From NCBI GenBank assembly GCA_963513935.1, contig OY740766.1, positions 5,225,861-5,289,860 of the forward strand: 64,000 nt of DNA, written 5' to 3'. The stretch's first letter is position 1, and every line of letters begins with the position of its first letter. The translations under genes were made by a program, and so were the position numbers. Below the pieces are notes generated by a model. That model saw only the letters and a program-made list of their open reading frames with translations. It made no database searches and was not told the origin of the DNA. The stretch comes from Aphrophora alni (Eukaryota > Arthropoda > Insecta > Hemiptera > Aphrophoridae). Below, piece after piece: positions 24,441-35,706 of this stretch.

Positions 24441-25613
24441 AGAGAGTACCCAAAAAACCGAAATATTTAAAAAAATATTATTTAATTTTTAAACAAAAAA
24501 CCTTCAATATTCTTCAAAGTACCCTACACTGACACTAATACGCTTGTTTAATATTTTATTCCTTTGTTCAAGTCGTTCTCTTTGATTCTCGACAGCACCT
24601 CTGTCTTTTTTTCTTCACCTCAGCAACATTGGCAAAACTCTTTCCTAATGTCTCTTTTCAGTCGAGAAAATAAAAAAAAGTCAGATGGCGCCAGGTCAGT
24701 TGAATAGGGGATTGAGGTCATGCTAAATTGGTAAAAAATTGGTGTACAGTCAGAGCTGTGTGAGCAGGGGCGTTGTTGTGGTGGAAAAATCAGTCGCTTG
24801 ACTGCCACAAATCAGACTTCTTCCACCCCAAACAGTTGCACAATCTTTTCAAAACATCCAGATAGAAAGTTTGGTTAACTGTCTGATCCTGTGGAACAAA
24901 CTATGAATGGGCAACTCCTCTCACATCGAAGAAACAAATGAGGTTTGTTCTGACGTTTGATTTTACTTGACGAGTTATTTTGGGGCGAGGCAAACTTGAA
25001 GTCTTCTACTGACTTGATTGTAGCTTCGATTCAGGGTTGTAACCATGGTGCTAGGAGATTCGCCACCTGTGATCACTTTGGAAAAAAGTTTGGATAATTT
25101 TGGAACCCTTCTTTCAAAGTACAGCATGTTTCCACGGGAGTTGTTTTTGCACTGCCGTCAGCAGTTGAGGCATGCATTTAGCAGTCACATTTCTCATCTT
25201 CAAATCTTTCATTAAAATTCTATGAAATAAACTCCAAGTCACTCCAGACCGCTACACAACTTCTTCAATGGTCCGTTATCAATCTTCCAGGATGATTTTG
25301 AAAAATTGTTCAACATTTTCATCAGTTCGGGCAATCTAAAGACATCCAGAGTGAGGTTTTGTCATCATTTGATATCTGTACCAGTTTTTCAAAGCAAGAA
25401 GCAAAACTTTACAGTCACATGCTGTTCGGCCATTGCAAAAATGACGAGTACACAAAACAACTGTCATATAAAAATTCCACACAAGTTGAATGGAATTTTC
25501 TTTGGCAATGACATTTGGTTTACTGACATAGGAATGGCTCTGTACAGTCTTAGCGGTACTACTAAAACTCCGCCCCCACAATATCAGTTTGTTTTCTTTT
25601 GGGTACCCCCTCG
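24441..25613 (-). mobile_element. mariner element fossil
   Basis: Both ends carry inverted repeats built on G(A/G)GTACCCAAAA (left gagtacccaaaa; right ttttgggtaccccctcg). The interior encodes a broken mariner transposase on the minus strand. Full-length size (about 1.2 kb) fits the family. Confidence 0.85.
24485..25433 (-). pseudogene. mariner transposase pseudogene
   Basis: Minus strand from an ATG at 25433: MAEQHVTVKFCF matches the mariner N-terminus. Later frames show VNQTFYLDVLKRLC, then STDLAPSDFFLFSRLKRDI, the conserved block with the third catalytic Asp (mariner D,D34D class), and a C-terminal ISVSVGYFEE-like end. Several frameshifts and stops separate these blocks, so it is inactive. 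It would have catalysed cut-and-paste transposition in the nucleus. Confidence 0.85.
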
Positions 25614-26329
25614 CGAGTCCATGTTGTAAACTAAAAATAAAACTAGTCTAAGAAATAAACCCAGGATAAAAGTACAAGCTAAATTTTAGCACAGAGTTCC
25701 TTTCTTAGACTACTTAATTTAATACTTCTCATAATATTACTAGTATTACTTTAAATGACCATAGTTGTATTTGCATCCAACCACTTCTAGACAAAATATG
25801 ATAAATGGGAAGAAGACAAAAATGCAAATCAATAGGACACTAGAAATGGTTTATAAATGGAACTGTTCTATTTCAAAACAGAAGGTACAGTCAACCTATA
25901 TTCTCATAATTAAACGAGTAATCATTTAAATAAATTTGTTAATTGAAGTCCTTCAAAAACTCCAATTAGTCATTCACAAAACTATTTTCATGGGTAGTCT
26001 GTTATGGATTAAAAGAGTATAATATAATAATAATAACAAAATAATACTCTATTACAAAATATAAAATAATATATGAAGAAAGGAGTAACATTTATGAGAA
26101 AACATAGATTATAAAATTACGTAAAATTTACTAAGTTACAAACATCAAATAATAAACTTACACCAATACAGTTAATAGAAATGGGAGGAAAACAGAACCA
26201 AGCATCCAATAAACATAAGTGCAAGCAAAAGCAGAAAAACAGAGCCAAGCATCTAATAAACATATAAACTAAAACTGAGCAAGCAATTATGAATCAGTGG
26301 GAGTGATAACTGGAAATCAATTAACTCAC

Positions 26330-26410
26330 CATAGAAGCTGGATCCCTATTGGTCGAGCTCAGACAATTAGTTGGAACTGCTGAATATGCTGAGCCACAAT
26401 CAGGTTCCTC
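26330..26410 (-). CDS. slo2: slo2 exon 11: variable post-GIYRT segment
   Basis: Seen: acceptor gttgcgggtttag before 26410 and donor TCTATG/gtgagt after 26330; 81 bp, phase 0 at both ends. It encodes EEPDCGSAYSAVPTNCLS then STNRDPASM, open in the required phase. An alternative AG three bases in would drop one Glu. Known: the segment after GIYRT is variable in SLO2 channels and much longer in vertebrate KCNT1, so no strong match is expected. Because it is symmetric it could be skipped. Support is the splice-site pair, the open phase and the position between exons 10 and 12. Confidence 0.72.
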
Positions 26411-26966
26411 CTAAACCCGCAACCGCCATGCACACATAGCCACAACATTCATAATGCAGATAAAAACAACTAACGTATAAGCTTAATCAGTAAAAGTTCA
26501 CTCAGTGAAAAGAATGACTACAATACCATAAAGTAAAATATCTCTCATGGTGGTTTTAAATATAGGAAATATATGTGGAACTATATTGTGGAATGAGAAA
26601 AAAGTTGTTGTGACATGAAGTATTAGTTTCAACCAACAAAAAGTTGATTGATTGAAAAAGAAAACATAACCATAAATAAATTTTACTTACTTTACATTTT
26701 AGACAAAAGCAAAATATCAAGCAATGATTTCAGAATATCAATAATACCATAAATAATATCCATTTTACTAATTAAAACCACAAAAATTAACGTGACTCCC
26801 ACTCTATAGCAAAGTCAGGAGTATCTAATATGTTATGCACACAAATAAACAGTACTGAAACTGAATCAGCTGTAGCTCCCTTCTCAATCAGCTGTGTCAA
26901 CTTTTGATTGTTGCCACATCTTTGTGATTATTATTTCTTTCTTATTTGATCTTAGTTTTTGCTGAC

Positions 26967-28073
26967 ATGGTGCTAACTAATGCAGAGAAAGCTTTTATTG
27001 TAGAGCATTATTTTTGCTCATACGGAATTGGACGTGTAGGTAGGCCAAGTTTGTCACACACTGTATTACATATTCAGGAATCCTGTGATTATTAGTGTTG
27101 TTCAAAAATTTCGAAGAACAGGTAGTGTTTTGACGCAGTGGAAAGCCTATTAATTCAGGTTGCCCAACTACTGCTTGTACAAATGAAAACCACAGAAAAG
27201 TGTTGCAGCAAGTATTACAGTCACCGAAAAGAAGCCTAAACTGAACATTTTTGAAACTGAATATAAGCAATACATCGTTGAGAAAAATGTTTAAAAACAA
27301 TGGTGGTTTTCCCTACAAGATACAAACTAGACAACCTTTGAACTGTATAAACAAAACAGTCAGAGTTCAGTACTGCGCCTCAATTTTAGCAATGTACTAT
27401 GGAGAACCTGAGTTTGTGAGTGATGTATGGTTTTCAGATTAATGTCGTCTGCACCTTAATAGTTTCATAAACAAGCAGACAACACGTTTTCTTGGGTTTG
27501 AATGTCCTGACAATGTTGTAGAAAGGCCATAGCATAAAGTAAGCATGTAACCATTTGGCACGCTGTCTCAGGGAGAGGCATAATTGGTCCATACTTTGTT
27601 GAAGACAATAATGAAATCCTCTTACTGTTAATCAGGACCGATATAGGGTCATCCTTGATCATTTTGTCAGGAGACTCAGAAGACCGCAGGAGATTTTGTC
27701 GTGACCAAAACCTGTCTTTTCGTTCACAATGTTCCACCAGATGGCGCAACTAGCCACACTGCCTTAACCAACATTGCTTTCCTTCAAGAAACTTTTGGCA
27801 ACCGCTTCATCTCCTTTAGAAAAACTTTCCTTACCCAGCCCACTCCCCCGATCTTACACCACCTAACGCCTACGTCTGGGGAATGTTGAAGGTGAAGATG
27901 TTCCTTGAAGACCCACCAGCTACCATTATCCAACTCCAGGAAAAGTAACCCTGTGTTTAAGGAGCATGAAACAACTCCTCTCCACCAAAATGATGCAAAC
28001 CTTCAAAAACGGTACGAGTGTTGCCTAAAACTGAATGGAGGTCATATTGAACATGTCATTACCCGAGTCTAAC
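26967..28073 (+). pseudogene. Tc1/mariner-superfamily transposase pseudogene
   Basis: Starts MVLTNAEKAFIVEHYFCSYG then IGRVGRPSLSHTVLHIQE, an N-terminal helix-turn-helix region. Then GGFPYKIQTRQPL, a broken FSDxCRLHLNSF catalytic block, PPDGATSHTALTNIAFLQET (the QDGA block with the second Asp), a damaged SPDLTPPDFFLWG-like region and a final KLNGGHIEHVITRV followed by a stop. Many frameshifts and stops are present, so it is dead. Known: this protein type is widespread in insects. No clear terminal repeats were found. Confidence 0.85.
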
Positions 28074-28856
28074 AGATTTTATTTCCTTTACTTGTATATG
28101 TTGGTAAAACTATGTAAATAAAATCTTACAATTTCAGTACTGTTTATTTTGCCACATACTGTAAAAATCAGATGACAGTATTACACAGCAATTTCCCCTC
28201 CAAGGGCTATGTCCCTACACAAGCCCTACAATTGCTCCTCCAATAACCGTGCCCTACCAAATAACCTATAATTCACTTGAATAAAAATCAACCTAATCTG
28301 TTCACAGTGTTGATAATTAATTTCAATCAAGGAGGTTAAAGTTGGATCAGATATTAACAATGTTGTAGCTGGTTTAAATGAGTAAATTTCTAAATTCTGC
28401 ATTGGGTCATGTGCAGTAACTCATCAAATCGATGTTTTATAGAGCACTGTTGGAATCACAATAGCATTTTATAAATAATTCAGTGCTGAAAAAATCACAT
28501 TAACATCAATTCTAGCAGCTTTAGATAGAAAAATGGCTATTTGAAAGCAGGAACTGTAGAAAGTGGTTGAGAGTCGAGATTTTCAATGTTATCTGCTTTC
28601 AATGAAGGCAGAAGATATATATTTAGTTCTCATACTCTCATAATTTAGCACAATCTTAAATATTTAAAATCAATCTATACTTTCTCTACAGTAAGAAGGT
28701 TTAGGTTATAACATTTAAGTAATTATAGTATATTAAAATGAAAAATATTTGTTGAAGGTTTATATTGTAGGTAGGTATTACCATATTTCATGAGATAAAT
28801 AGGTACAATTATAGTAAAGATAACACAATTAATTTACATATTACTTCTATGTAATT

Positions 28857-28913
28857 ACTGAACTGTGTAGGACATGACTGTATTACTGTGTAAACTGAAC
28901 TGTGTAGGACATG
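28857..28913. repeat. short tandem duplication, 37-bp period
   Basis: actgaactgtgtaggacatg occurs at 28857-28876 and again at 28894-28913. Confidence 0.9.
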
Positions 28914-28995
28914 TAGTACTGTCCTAGGTGTTAGTTCATCAGTATATTTCTAAAGTACTCAACAGTCTTGAGTTTCATCGCTAATGAAGTAATAA

Positions 28996-29458
28996 CAGTG
29001 GCGGCGATAAGAACCCGCGCCCCCCGCAAATTTTTTCATCGGGCCTCCCCTAAAATTTGTTCATCGGGCCCCCCTCTCCCAATAATCTTTTCCCGGATCT
29101 TTATCTTTTCGCCGGCCGGTCACCGCGATACGCGACGTAGCGATAGCTGCATTACAATGGTAAACAATACACATACTTCGTATCATGACATTAAATAATA
29201 AATACTGCTCTCTAAAAAATAATGGTTATTGCCGTTTTGGATGCACGATGCACAATCTTGTCGGAAGACGTTTTACCTTATTTTAGTAATTTCTTGACAA
29301 TACTCATAAAAATATTGTTATGATAAGGGGGGCCATGTGGCAGGGCCAGTCGCGGGTCCGGGTCCTGGTAAAATTTCCCGAAAAATCCTGGTCAAGGCTC
29401 GCGGGACCCCCCGCACCGCGGGCCCCCCCGCACCGCGGGCCCGCTATCGCCGCCACTG
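28996..29458. mobile_element. hAT MITE, GC-rich, 463 bp
   Basis: Seen: 14-bp perfect terminal inverted repeats CAGTGGCGGCGATA, flanked by the 8-bp duplication AGTAATAA (28988-28995 and 29459-29466). An 8-bp duplication with CAGTGG-type termini is characteristic of hAT transposons. There is no transposase; the interior is strikingly GC-rich with runs of C and G compared with its AT-rich surroundings. Confidence 0.93.
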
Positions 29459-30638
29459 AGTAATAATTAAATACTGGATCAAGAGGTTTCAGCAACAGTA
29501 GAATTTATAATCTTGTCCCAAAGTACTGTAGCTTAACATTTTGTTTTTGTGGTAAGTGTACAAAAACCAGAACACATTGTGGTAGTTTTATTCCACTTAA
29601 TTATTTTGTTCTGCTCCTAAATTCTACCATAATAATAACTTTTTTAGTCCATAATTAGTTTTGTTGTAATTTTAAAACTACCTAAATCTGATATTTTACT
29701 TTGTGACAGTTGTATAAAAACCAAAACACCTTGGGGATGTTTTCTTCACTCAATGAGAAATTTTGTTGAATAAGCCTAACTTGTACAACTATAATACAAC
29801 TCTAGTTATATACAACGTTCATAGAAAACTTAGAATAGATCTGTTGTACAAATTTGTTTTAGAATAAGTCAAACACTACAGAGTGAGTTGAAATTTTAAA
29901 TAATAAAATTTACAAAAGATAATTATAGTTACTAGTGTACAAGATGCAACAGTTTGTTTTTATAAATTGTGAAGGTTTCTTAATAAATCCATTTTCTTAA
30001 GAAAAGAAGATCTGCATACTATTTTGTTTGTTGCTTATAGTAGGTATAATTATTTAATTGGAATGGATATCAAAAGGCTATGAGTAAAGAAAAATGGCTT
30101 AAGAAAACAAAATTTGACTGAAACAATCCAAAATGTCAGCTGGCCACAGTTTAAAACAAGGTTCATTTTTTATATTCCATGTCGATAGGTATACAAATTA
30201 TAGTAATTTAATGCTCATTTTGGAATAGTTATAATGTACATAAGATAAGAAGAATTTAAAAAATAAACCTTTCTAATTGTAATACTTAAAGCTTCATTTC
30301 AGCAAGAGAAAAAAAAGAGTACTTACAACATTAAAGAAAAGATTGTAGATACATATAGTTCCAAGTAGGTAATTAGAGTCTGAACCATACCACCGTTCTT
30401 TTCATAGAGAGTAATCATACAAAATTGTACTTTACTTTATGTACTAGTTCTTCATGAACTTAATAGATAATTTACACAACTCATTAGACCCTTTAATTAT
30501 TATCAAACTACAACATTGTAGTAGTTCATTGCATTCCTCAAATTCTGTGGTGCGCACCCGTCTCGTGTATTGTGTTATGTTAAATATATGTGTTATGTGT
30601 TCTTAATGTTCTCATGACCTCCAAGGAGTGAAACTATT

Positions 30639-30668
30639 CTGACGATGGGATATAAATCCTGAAATGGG
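30639..30668 (+). ncRNA. hammerhead-ribozyme-like core, well preserved
   Basis: CTGACGA (30639-30645), then T, a hairpin GGGAT-ATAA-ATCCT (five pairs, one G-U), then GAAAT (30661-30665). This has both invariant boxes (CUGANGA and GAAA) and a closed stem II. The flanking stems I and III were not fully worked out. It probably marks a Penelope-like or related retroelement terminus. Confidence 0.5.
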
Positions 30669-31054
30669 TAATGTTTTTATGAAAAAACATAATAAGCCAC
30701 AAGATGGAAAATAAGGTTAGTATTTTAGATTTTATGTTTTCAACAACTTATCTCCCAATTAATAAACCATACAAAATTGATAAAGTCTAAATAAATTACT
30801 AGATTCTTAAAATACTCTGTATTAATAAGATATTGTAATGTACAAATAAGATATTAATAAGTATTAAGGTGAACATAGTGTTGGAAAAATTTCTAAAACT
30901 TTTCTTTTTGAACATATCATGACTTTAAAAAAACAAAAAATTGTAAAACATAATATCTATCCTGTTTAAAGGATAGCTAGAGAATAAGTTCTGTTGCATA
31001 AGCAAGAGACTAAATATAGTAGTTGAATTGCTGTAGTTGTTCCAATCTCATGCA

Positions 31055-31760
31055 TACACAACAAGTTAGATCATTCATTGCCAAGGGGTACTGATATAGT
31101 TTTCATGTATATAGACTTCAAACAAGTATATGATAGAATGCAACAGAAGGAGCAGTTTAAAGTGTATGATGAAAAAGTTTGTATACAGTAATAAATATAT
31201 TTAGTCACAAGAGGGCTGTGACAATGTGACCATATGTTTACTGTGCTATTCAACATGGTCTTGGAAATGCAAAAATTAGAAAAATAATTACTAATCCGAA
31301 TGATATTGGTGTATGCTGATGATGTGGTAGTATTTGGTTGTAAGGAATAGAGGTAGTGTAGATAGAAGTGCAGAAGCTAGTGGAAGGAGCTGAAGAGCTG
31401 GGACTGGAAATCAACCCCCACAAAAGAAAAGTACATTTGGTCTAGTACTGTAGTCATATATCAACACCACAAAACAAAGTGGAAAAAAAGATTAATGCCA
31501 GAATTTTAATAGGCATTAGATATTTTTATGTTCAGCCATCAAGAAAACTAAAAGTGACCATTTATAAGAAAATCTTGAAGCCGGTAGTGAGGTATTGTTC
31601 TAAAGTGGGGATGATGGATATTAACTGGGAGAGAAGACTGCATTTTTTAGAGTGAAAAGTACTGAGAAAGATTTACTGGCCTGTGAGGGAACAAAATGAG
31701 TGGATAGATAGGAGAAATCAGGAACTCAAGTGCCATATTTATAAATAAATTTTGAGCTTC
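31055..31760 (+). pseudogene. non-LTR retrotransposon RT fossil
   Basis: Plus-strand fragments in order: DIVFMYIDFKQVYDRM (RT motif with catalytic Asp), ILVYADDVVVFGCKE (the YADD catalytic box), GLEINPHKRKVHL, then KPVVRYCSKVGM and VLRKIYWPVREQNEWIDRRN. This order and the Y-ADD plus 'VLRKI-GPVRE' region are typical of insect LINE reverse transcriptases. Stops and frame changes make it inactive. It is interrupted at 31779 by a foldback insertion and continues to about 32600. Confidence 0.88.
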
Positions 31761-31778
31761 ACTTGTGAAATAATATTA

Positions 31779-31957
31779 TGTAGAACAAAAACTCGAACAC
31801 AAGATCTTAAAAAAACTACATTTATTCAATCAAACGCTTTTTGTTATTGTAGCTTATATGCTTATAGTCACTGAGGATGGTGACTTTGTTGTGGAAACAC
31901 GTTTGATTGAATATACATAGTTTTTGTGAGATATTGTGTTAAAGTTTTTGTTCTACA
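31779..31957. mobile_element. foldback insertion with hammerhead-like core
   Basis: 179 bp with imperfect inverted arms of about 60 nt, both beginning TGTAGAACAAAAACT and reaching ATTCAATCAAACG. It interrupts the non-LTR fossil. No target duplication was found. Confidence 0.7.
31871..31898 (+). ncRNA. hammerhead-ribozyme-like core in foldback element
   Basis: CTGAGGA (31871-31877), then T, a weak hairpin GGTGAC-TTT-GTTGTG (five pairs, mostly wobble), then GAAAC (31894-31898). Both conserved boxes are intact; stem II is weak. Confidence 0.4.
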
Positions 31958-32600
31958 GGAACTTAACAGTTTATACATGAGATGGATTTGGTATGAAACA
32001 TCAAAAGGCTAAAGTTGCTGAGGAACTGCAGAGAATGGAAGAAAAAGAACCGCCAAAGAAAGTTATGGTGAGAAAACCTTACCAGGAGAAAGGAAGGCCA
32101 AGGCTGAGATGAATGAATCAGTTAGAGAGCAACCATAGAGAGATGGGTGTGAGAAGGTGGAGACAGTGGGCAGTGGATAGACAAGAGTGGAATGCTGTTA
32201 TTGTGAAGGCCAAGGTTGAGATGAATGGATCAGTTAGAGAGCAACCTTAGAGAGATGGGTGTGAGAAGGTGGAGACAGTGGGCAGTGGATAGACAAGAGT
32301 GGAATGCTGTTATTGCGAAGGCCAAGGTTGAGATGAATGGATCAGTTGGAGAGCAACCATAGAGAGATGGGTGTGAGAAGGTGGAGACAGTGGGCAGTGG
32401 ATAGACAAGAGTGGAATGCTGTTATTGCGAAGGCCAAGGTTGAGATGAATGGATCAGTTAGAGAGCAACCTTAGAGAGATGGGTGTGAGAAGGTGGAGAC
32501 AGTGGGCAGTGGATAGGCAAGAGTGGAATGCTGTTATTGCGAAGGCCAAGGTTTTGCATCAACCATAATGTCATGGAATAAAGGTAAAGGTGAGGGGTAG
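31958..32600 (+). pseudogene. 3' coding end of the same non-LTR fossil, with tandem array
   Basis: After the foldback insertion the coding remnant resumes with a MRWIW-like segment, basic residues, then KGRPRLR and SNHREMGVRRWRQWAVDRQE, typical of the C-terminus of such LINEs. This end has been multiplied in a 112-bp tandem array. Confidence 0.75.
32093..32560 (+). repeat. 112-bp tandem repeat, about four copies
   Basis: Units start at gaaggccaag, at 32093, 32205, 32317 and 32429, with a partial fifth at 32541. Each carries cagttagagagcaac, gatgggtgtgagaaggtgg and gtggaatgctgtta. Copies are very similar, so the expansion is recent relative to the fossil. Confidence 0.95.
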
Positions 32601-32624
32601 TGCTGAGGACATTGTGCATTTTGT

Positions 32625-32870
32625 AAAGTCAAGAAGAATTAGTTGGTTGGGGCATTTGGAGAAAACGCATACAGAAAGACTGCCCAATTAAGTGCTTCTG
32701 CAAGAAATGAAGGGTCCCTAAAAGAAGAAAAGTGTTACTGCTGAATATCCTATGTGGAAGAAGACTTAAAGAAGATATGGTAAGGAGCGTAGATTGGAGA
32801 CTGAGAGACAGGAATGAAGGAAGGAAACCAAAGTTCATTCGGTGTGGAAGCAAGTAAAATCCATATTATG
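32625..32870 (+). pseudogene. second non-LTR retrotransposon C-terminal fragment
   Basis: Translation gives RRISWLGHLEKTHTERLP then basic stretches and WKKT-RRYGKERRLETERQE, resembling the 'RR-WLGHV-RM' C-terminal region of insect LINE polyproteins. Frames are broken. It is a different copy from the one at 31-32.6 kb. Confidence 0.65.
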
Positions 32871-33885
32871 TCTTCCTTTAGGGATGTTTTAATTAGAACA
32901 TGAAACCAACTAAGAAATAAAACATTGAACTGAGTAAGTTACTTCATTATGGATGAAATAGTTAATAAGTTATGATTGATACCATTCTGAATACTGATAA
33001 CAATATAATTATTACATGAGTTTACCGCCTTCAATATTCTTGTTTACTGTCCAGCGATTGGCGCTTCGGCTATTCAGCCATTTTCATGTTGTTTTGGCAG
33101 GTTTTAAATAATAAAAAACACATCAAGTTCATTATTAACACAAAATATTAACATATCTGCAGTACGTATCATGACAGTGGGCCTTACTGTTCGCATATCG
33201 ATGTGTTTATATATATATATATAAACTATATTTGTATATATGTGTAAATCTTATATGTTTATAATGTTTTATTTTAATAATAAACTGTAAATTTTTTGTA
33301 TTTCATGAAGGAACCAAAATCTGCTCAAATAACTTTAAAATGGCTGAATAACCGAAACAGTTGTAGTTGGACGGTAAAGAAAAATATTGAAGACCTTAAG
33401 TCCTGTAATAATTATGAGTTAGCTATTTCTGATTTTATATTCATTTGTCACATTATTTTATTATATAAAATGTTTTCAAATGAAATATCTTTTCTGATTT
33501 TATTAATGTTATATTGAAATATTATTCGTATTACTTTAACTCCAATTACTAAACACTAACAGGTACGATTAATAAATTTAAAATTTCTATACACTGTAGT
33601 TTTAATGAAGTAAACATTGCTACAGTAATAAAATTATGGTGTAATACAAAGCCATTTAAATTATGGATATATTTTACTTGTTAATTCCAATAAACAGCAT
33701 ATACAAACGTTCATACATACAGACACCAGTGGTTGTCTGTAATATAAAAAGTGGAATGTATTTCTGAGCTGTTTATTACATAGTTTTGTTAAAGTTTCAA
33801 CCATATTTTTCTGATTTCACTCAAGGTTTTCTTTCAGAGTTGGATAAGTTTATTGAAATTACTGTATCAAGACTACATCAGTCAA

Positions 33886-34131
33886 CTAGTGCATACGCTT
33901 AAATAGACTATCCTCTTCTCCGAACACTTGATTGTAGTGCTTATCTCTACTTATATTATTGGGAATTTTTGTAATTTTGATTGTTTCCTGTATTTGTTTC
34001 AGCCAGTAATGATTTATTCTGGAAACAAGTTTTGATTTATCAAAATTAATCATATGATTAGTTGACAATGTATGTTCTGCCATTGCTGACCGTTTTATGA
34101 GTACCATATGGAAAGCAATTAAGATTATCAA
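33886..34131 (-). pseudogene. Penelope-like element GIY-YIG region fragment, minus strand
   Basis: Minus-strand frame with SAMAEHTLSTNHMINFDKSK, then RINHYWLKQIQETIKITKIP and NNISRDKHYNQVF. Known: Penelope-like elements end in a GIY-YIG nuclease whose C-terminal part reads AEH-x-TGH-IDF, then REAIEI-KxPNNFNRDDG. The match covers that part only. Confidence 0.8.
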
Positions 34132-34210
34132 AAATCCTGATTATATATATAAAGAAAAGCATTACAAGGTTCTTGATTTGTGGAAACCAGCATTGTCCTA
34201 TCGTTAACAG
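34113..34210 (+). pseudogene. Penelope-like C-terminus fragment, plus strand
   Basis: Plus-strand translation gives AIKIIKNPDYIYKEKHYKVL then DLWKPALSY, like the last residues of the GIY-YIG region (EIxKNPNNFNREDGY-LSxxWKP). It overlaps the start of the minus-strand fragment, so two fragments meet in opposite orientation. Confidence 0.6.
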
Positions 34211-34279
34211 TCAATTATAGCTCTCGACTAGACTAAGCCTATATAAGTGATTACACAAGTGGATTAGTCCTATTTCAGG

Positions 34280-34990
34280 TTCACAGTGAACATATCAGAC
34301 TCCTAAAGAAAACCGTGAGAAATACCATTGAAATATGGTTGAAATGCTGGCAATTAATATTGAAAAGATAACACAGCTTGCAACTCAGATATTCAGTTTT
34401 AATATATGCAAAGGAAAATATATAAATTGCCTTGCAGAAAAAGGCAACAAGAATAATTTCAAAGTTAATGCTTAGAAAATCATGCAGGGTAGCTTTTAGG
34501 GATTTCAATATCCTAACACTCCCAAGCATGTATGTCCTTGAAGTGTTATTATGTTGTCGATTTAAGTCATACAGCTTATAATAATGATTTTAATTTCTAT
34601 GGTATAAGAAAGAGGAATTCTATGGTACCGTATAAGATCCTATCAGTATAGATTACACATTTTATAAAAAAAAAAACTTCCTGCTTGAATGGAAAGTCAC
34701 TACCAGATACAAATAGTTTAAACAAATTTAAAGCAAAATGTAAGCATTTGTTGATGCTTGGGAGTATCTATAGGATGGGTGATTTTTGTTCATAACACTG
34801 TGGATAGGGAACAATAAATATTGCTTTAATTATTAAAATTATATTTGTTATATTTTATTTGTAGTTGGTACCGGTATTAATTAGTGTTATTTAAACTAAA
34901 CATTGTTATAGTTATATTTGTTTTATTTTGTATACCGTAGTTATATGCTTATTTCTTTGGTTTGAATTATATTTTAGTAGGTTAGTATTA
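34280..34990 (+). pseudogene. non-LTR retrotransposon 3' end fragment
   Basis: Plus strand: EKATRIISKLMLRKSCRVAF, then FNILTLPSMYVLEVLL, later LPDTNSLNKFKAKCKHLL and a MGDF-like end. This order matches the C-terminal part of a common insect LINE type (QKRAIRII, LKILxLxDLYK, SLNKFKxKLKxxLL). Frames are shifted between blocks. Confidence 0.7.
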
Positions 34991-35574
34991 ATGTTTTGAC
35001 ACTAAATTGAATGAAATAACAAAAATTATGGCTTAAAAACAGTTTTAAAACAAGCACTTCTAATCATATATTTGTTTTACACATGTCATATGCTTTACTA
35101 ATTAATTCTAAGCCGGTGTGGCACAAAATATATATGACTATCAAGTCCATGAAAGGAGAGATGGTGGTCAAAAGTGCTGGCAGTCAGACTTGATAAAACA
35201 TTGTTACATTTGTAACTAATATGGATTGAGGAAAACAATATTCACTAGTAATGTTGGCTGTCATTTACATCTGACTTGTCATATATAACTGACTGTGTTT
35301 GGCAGCATTTTATTTGTTTTAACTTAAAATACTTTCATGTTTTAATTTCAATTCATTATATAGCCTACCTTATTAAAATTCTTTAAAAGATAAATTTAAA
35401 ACTGTAATTCAAAATATATTTTAATTAACAAAGGAATCATGAAATGAAATGGTTTACGAAAATTATAATAAAGAAACTAATCAATGTAGCAAAGTACAAT
35501 AAATTTTGTACAATTGAGACAAAAGAAGAAACATAAATAAAGGTAATACATGCCATATTATAAGAAGAACTTAC

Positions 35575-35706
35575 ATGGGGAGTTCCAGCAGTTGTAGTAT
35601 CTTGGGTTCTATAAATGCCTATTGGGATTTCACATGTTGTAGAACATAGTTTCTGGTAGAGCCGCCCATATGTACGTATCCACATGTCTTCCTTTGTAAT
35701 TTTCAT
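35575..35706 (-). CDS. slo2: slo2 exon 10: RCK2
   Basis: Seen: acceptor ataatttgcag before 35706 and donor CCCCAT/gtaagt after 35575; 132 bp, phase 0 at both ends. The peptide begins [20 protein letters not shown] and continues [16 protein letters not shown], then a Thr/Ala/Pro-rich end. Known: KCNT1 has [20 protein letters not shown] and [16 protein letters not shown]. The initial Met is internal, not a start codon: exon 9 joins directly in frame. Confidence 0.97.

Larger units (their letters stand above)
20819..26329 (-). other. slo2 intron between exons 11 and 12
   Basis: 5.5 kb. It holds a mariner fossil (24441-25613) and a possible LTR fragment near 22018-22773; the remainder shows nothing I can name. 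Confidence 0.5.
26411..35574 (-). other. slo2 intron between exons 10 and 11
   Basis: 9.2 kb, the most transposon-rich intron. It holds a Tc1/mariner-type fossil (26.97-28.07 kb), a hAT MITE (28996-29458), two hammerhead-like motifs, a non-LTR fossil with a tandem array (31-32.9 kb), Penelope fragments (33.9-34.2 kb) and another non-LTR tail (34.3-35.0 kb). Confidence 0.6.

Noticed and set aside
25306..25629. 107-codon plus-strand frame
   Set aside because: Antisense to the mariner transposase fossil and its terminal repeat.
31311..31345. ctgatgatgtgg resembling a hammerhead CTGATGA box
   Set aside because: It encodes the YADDVV reverse-transcriptase box and no GAAA box follows.
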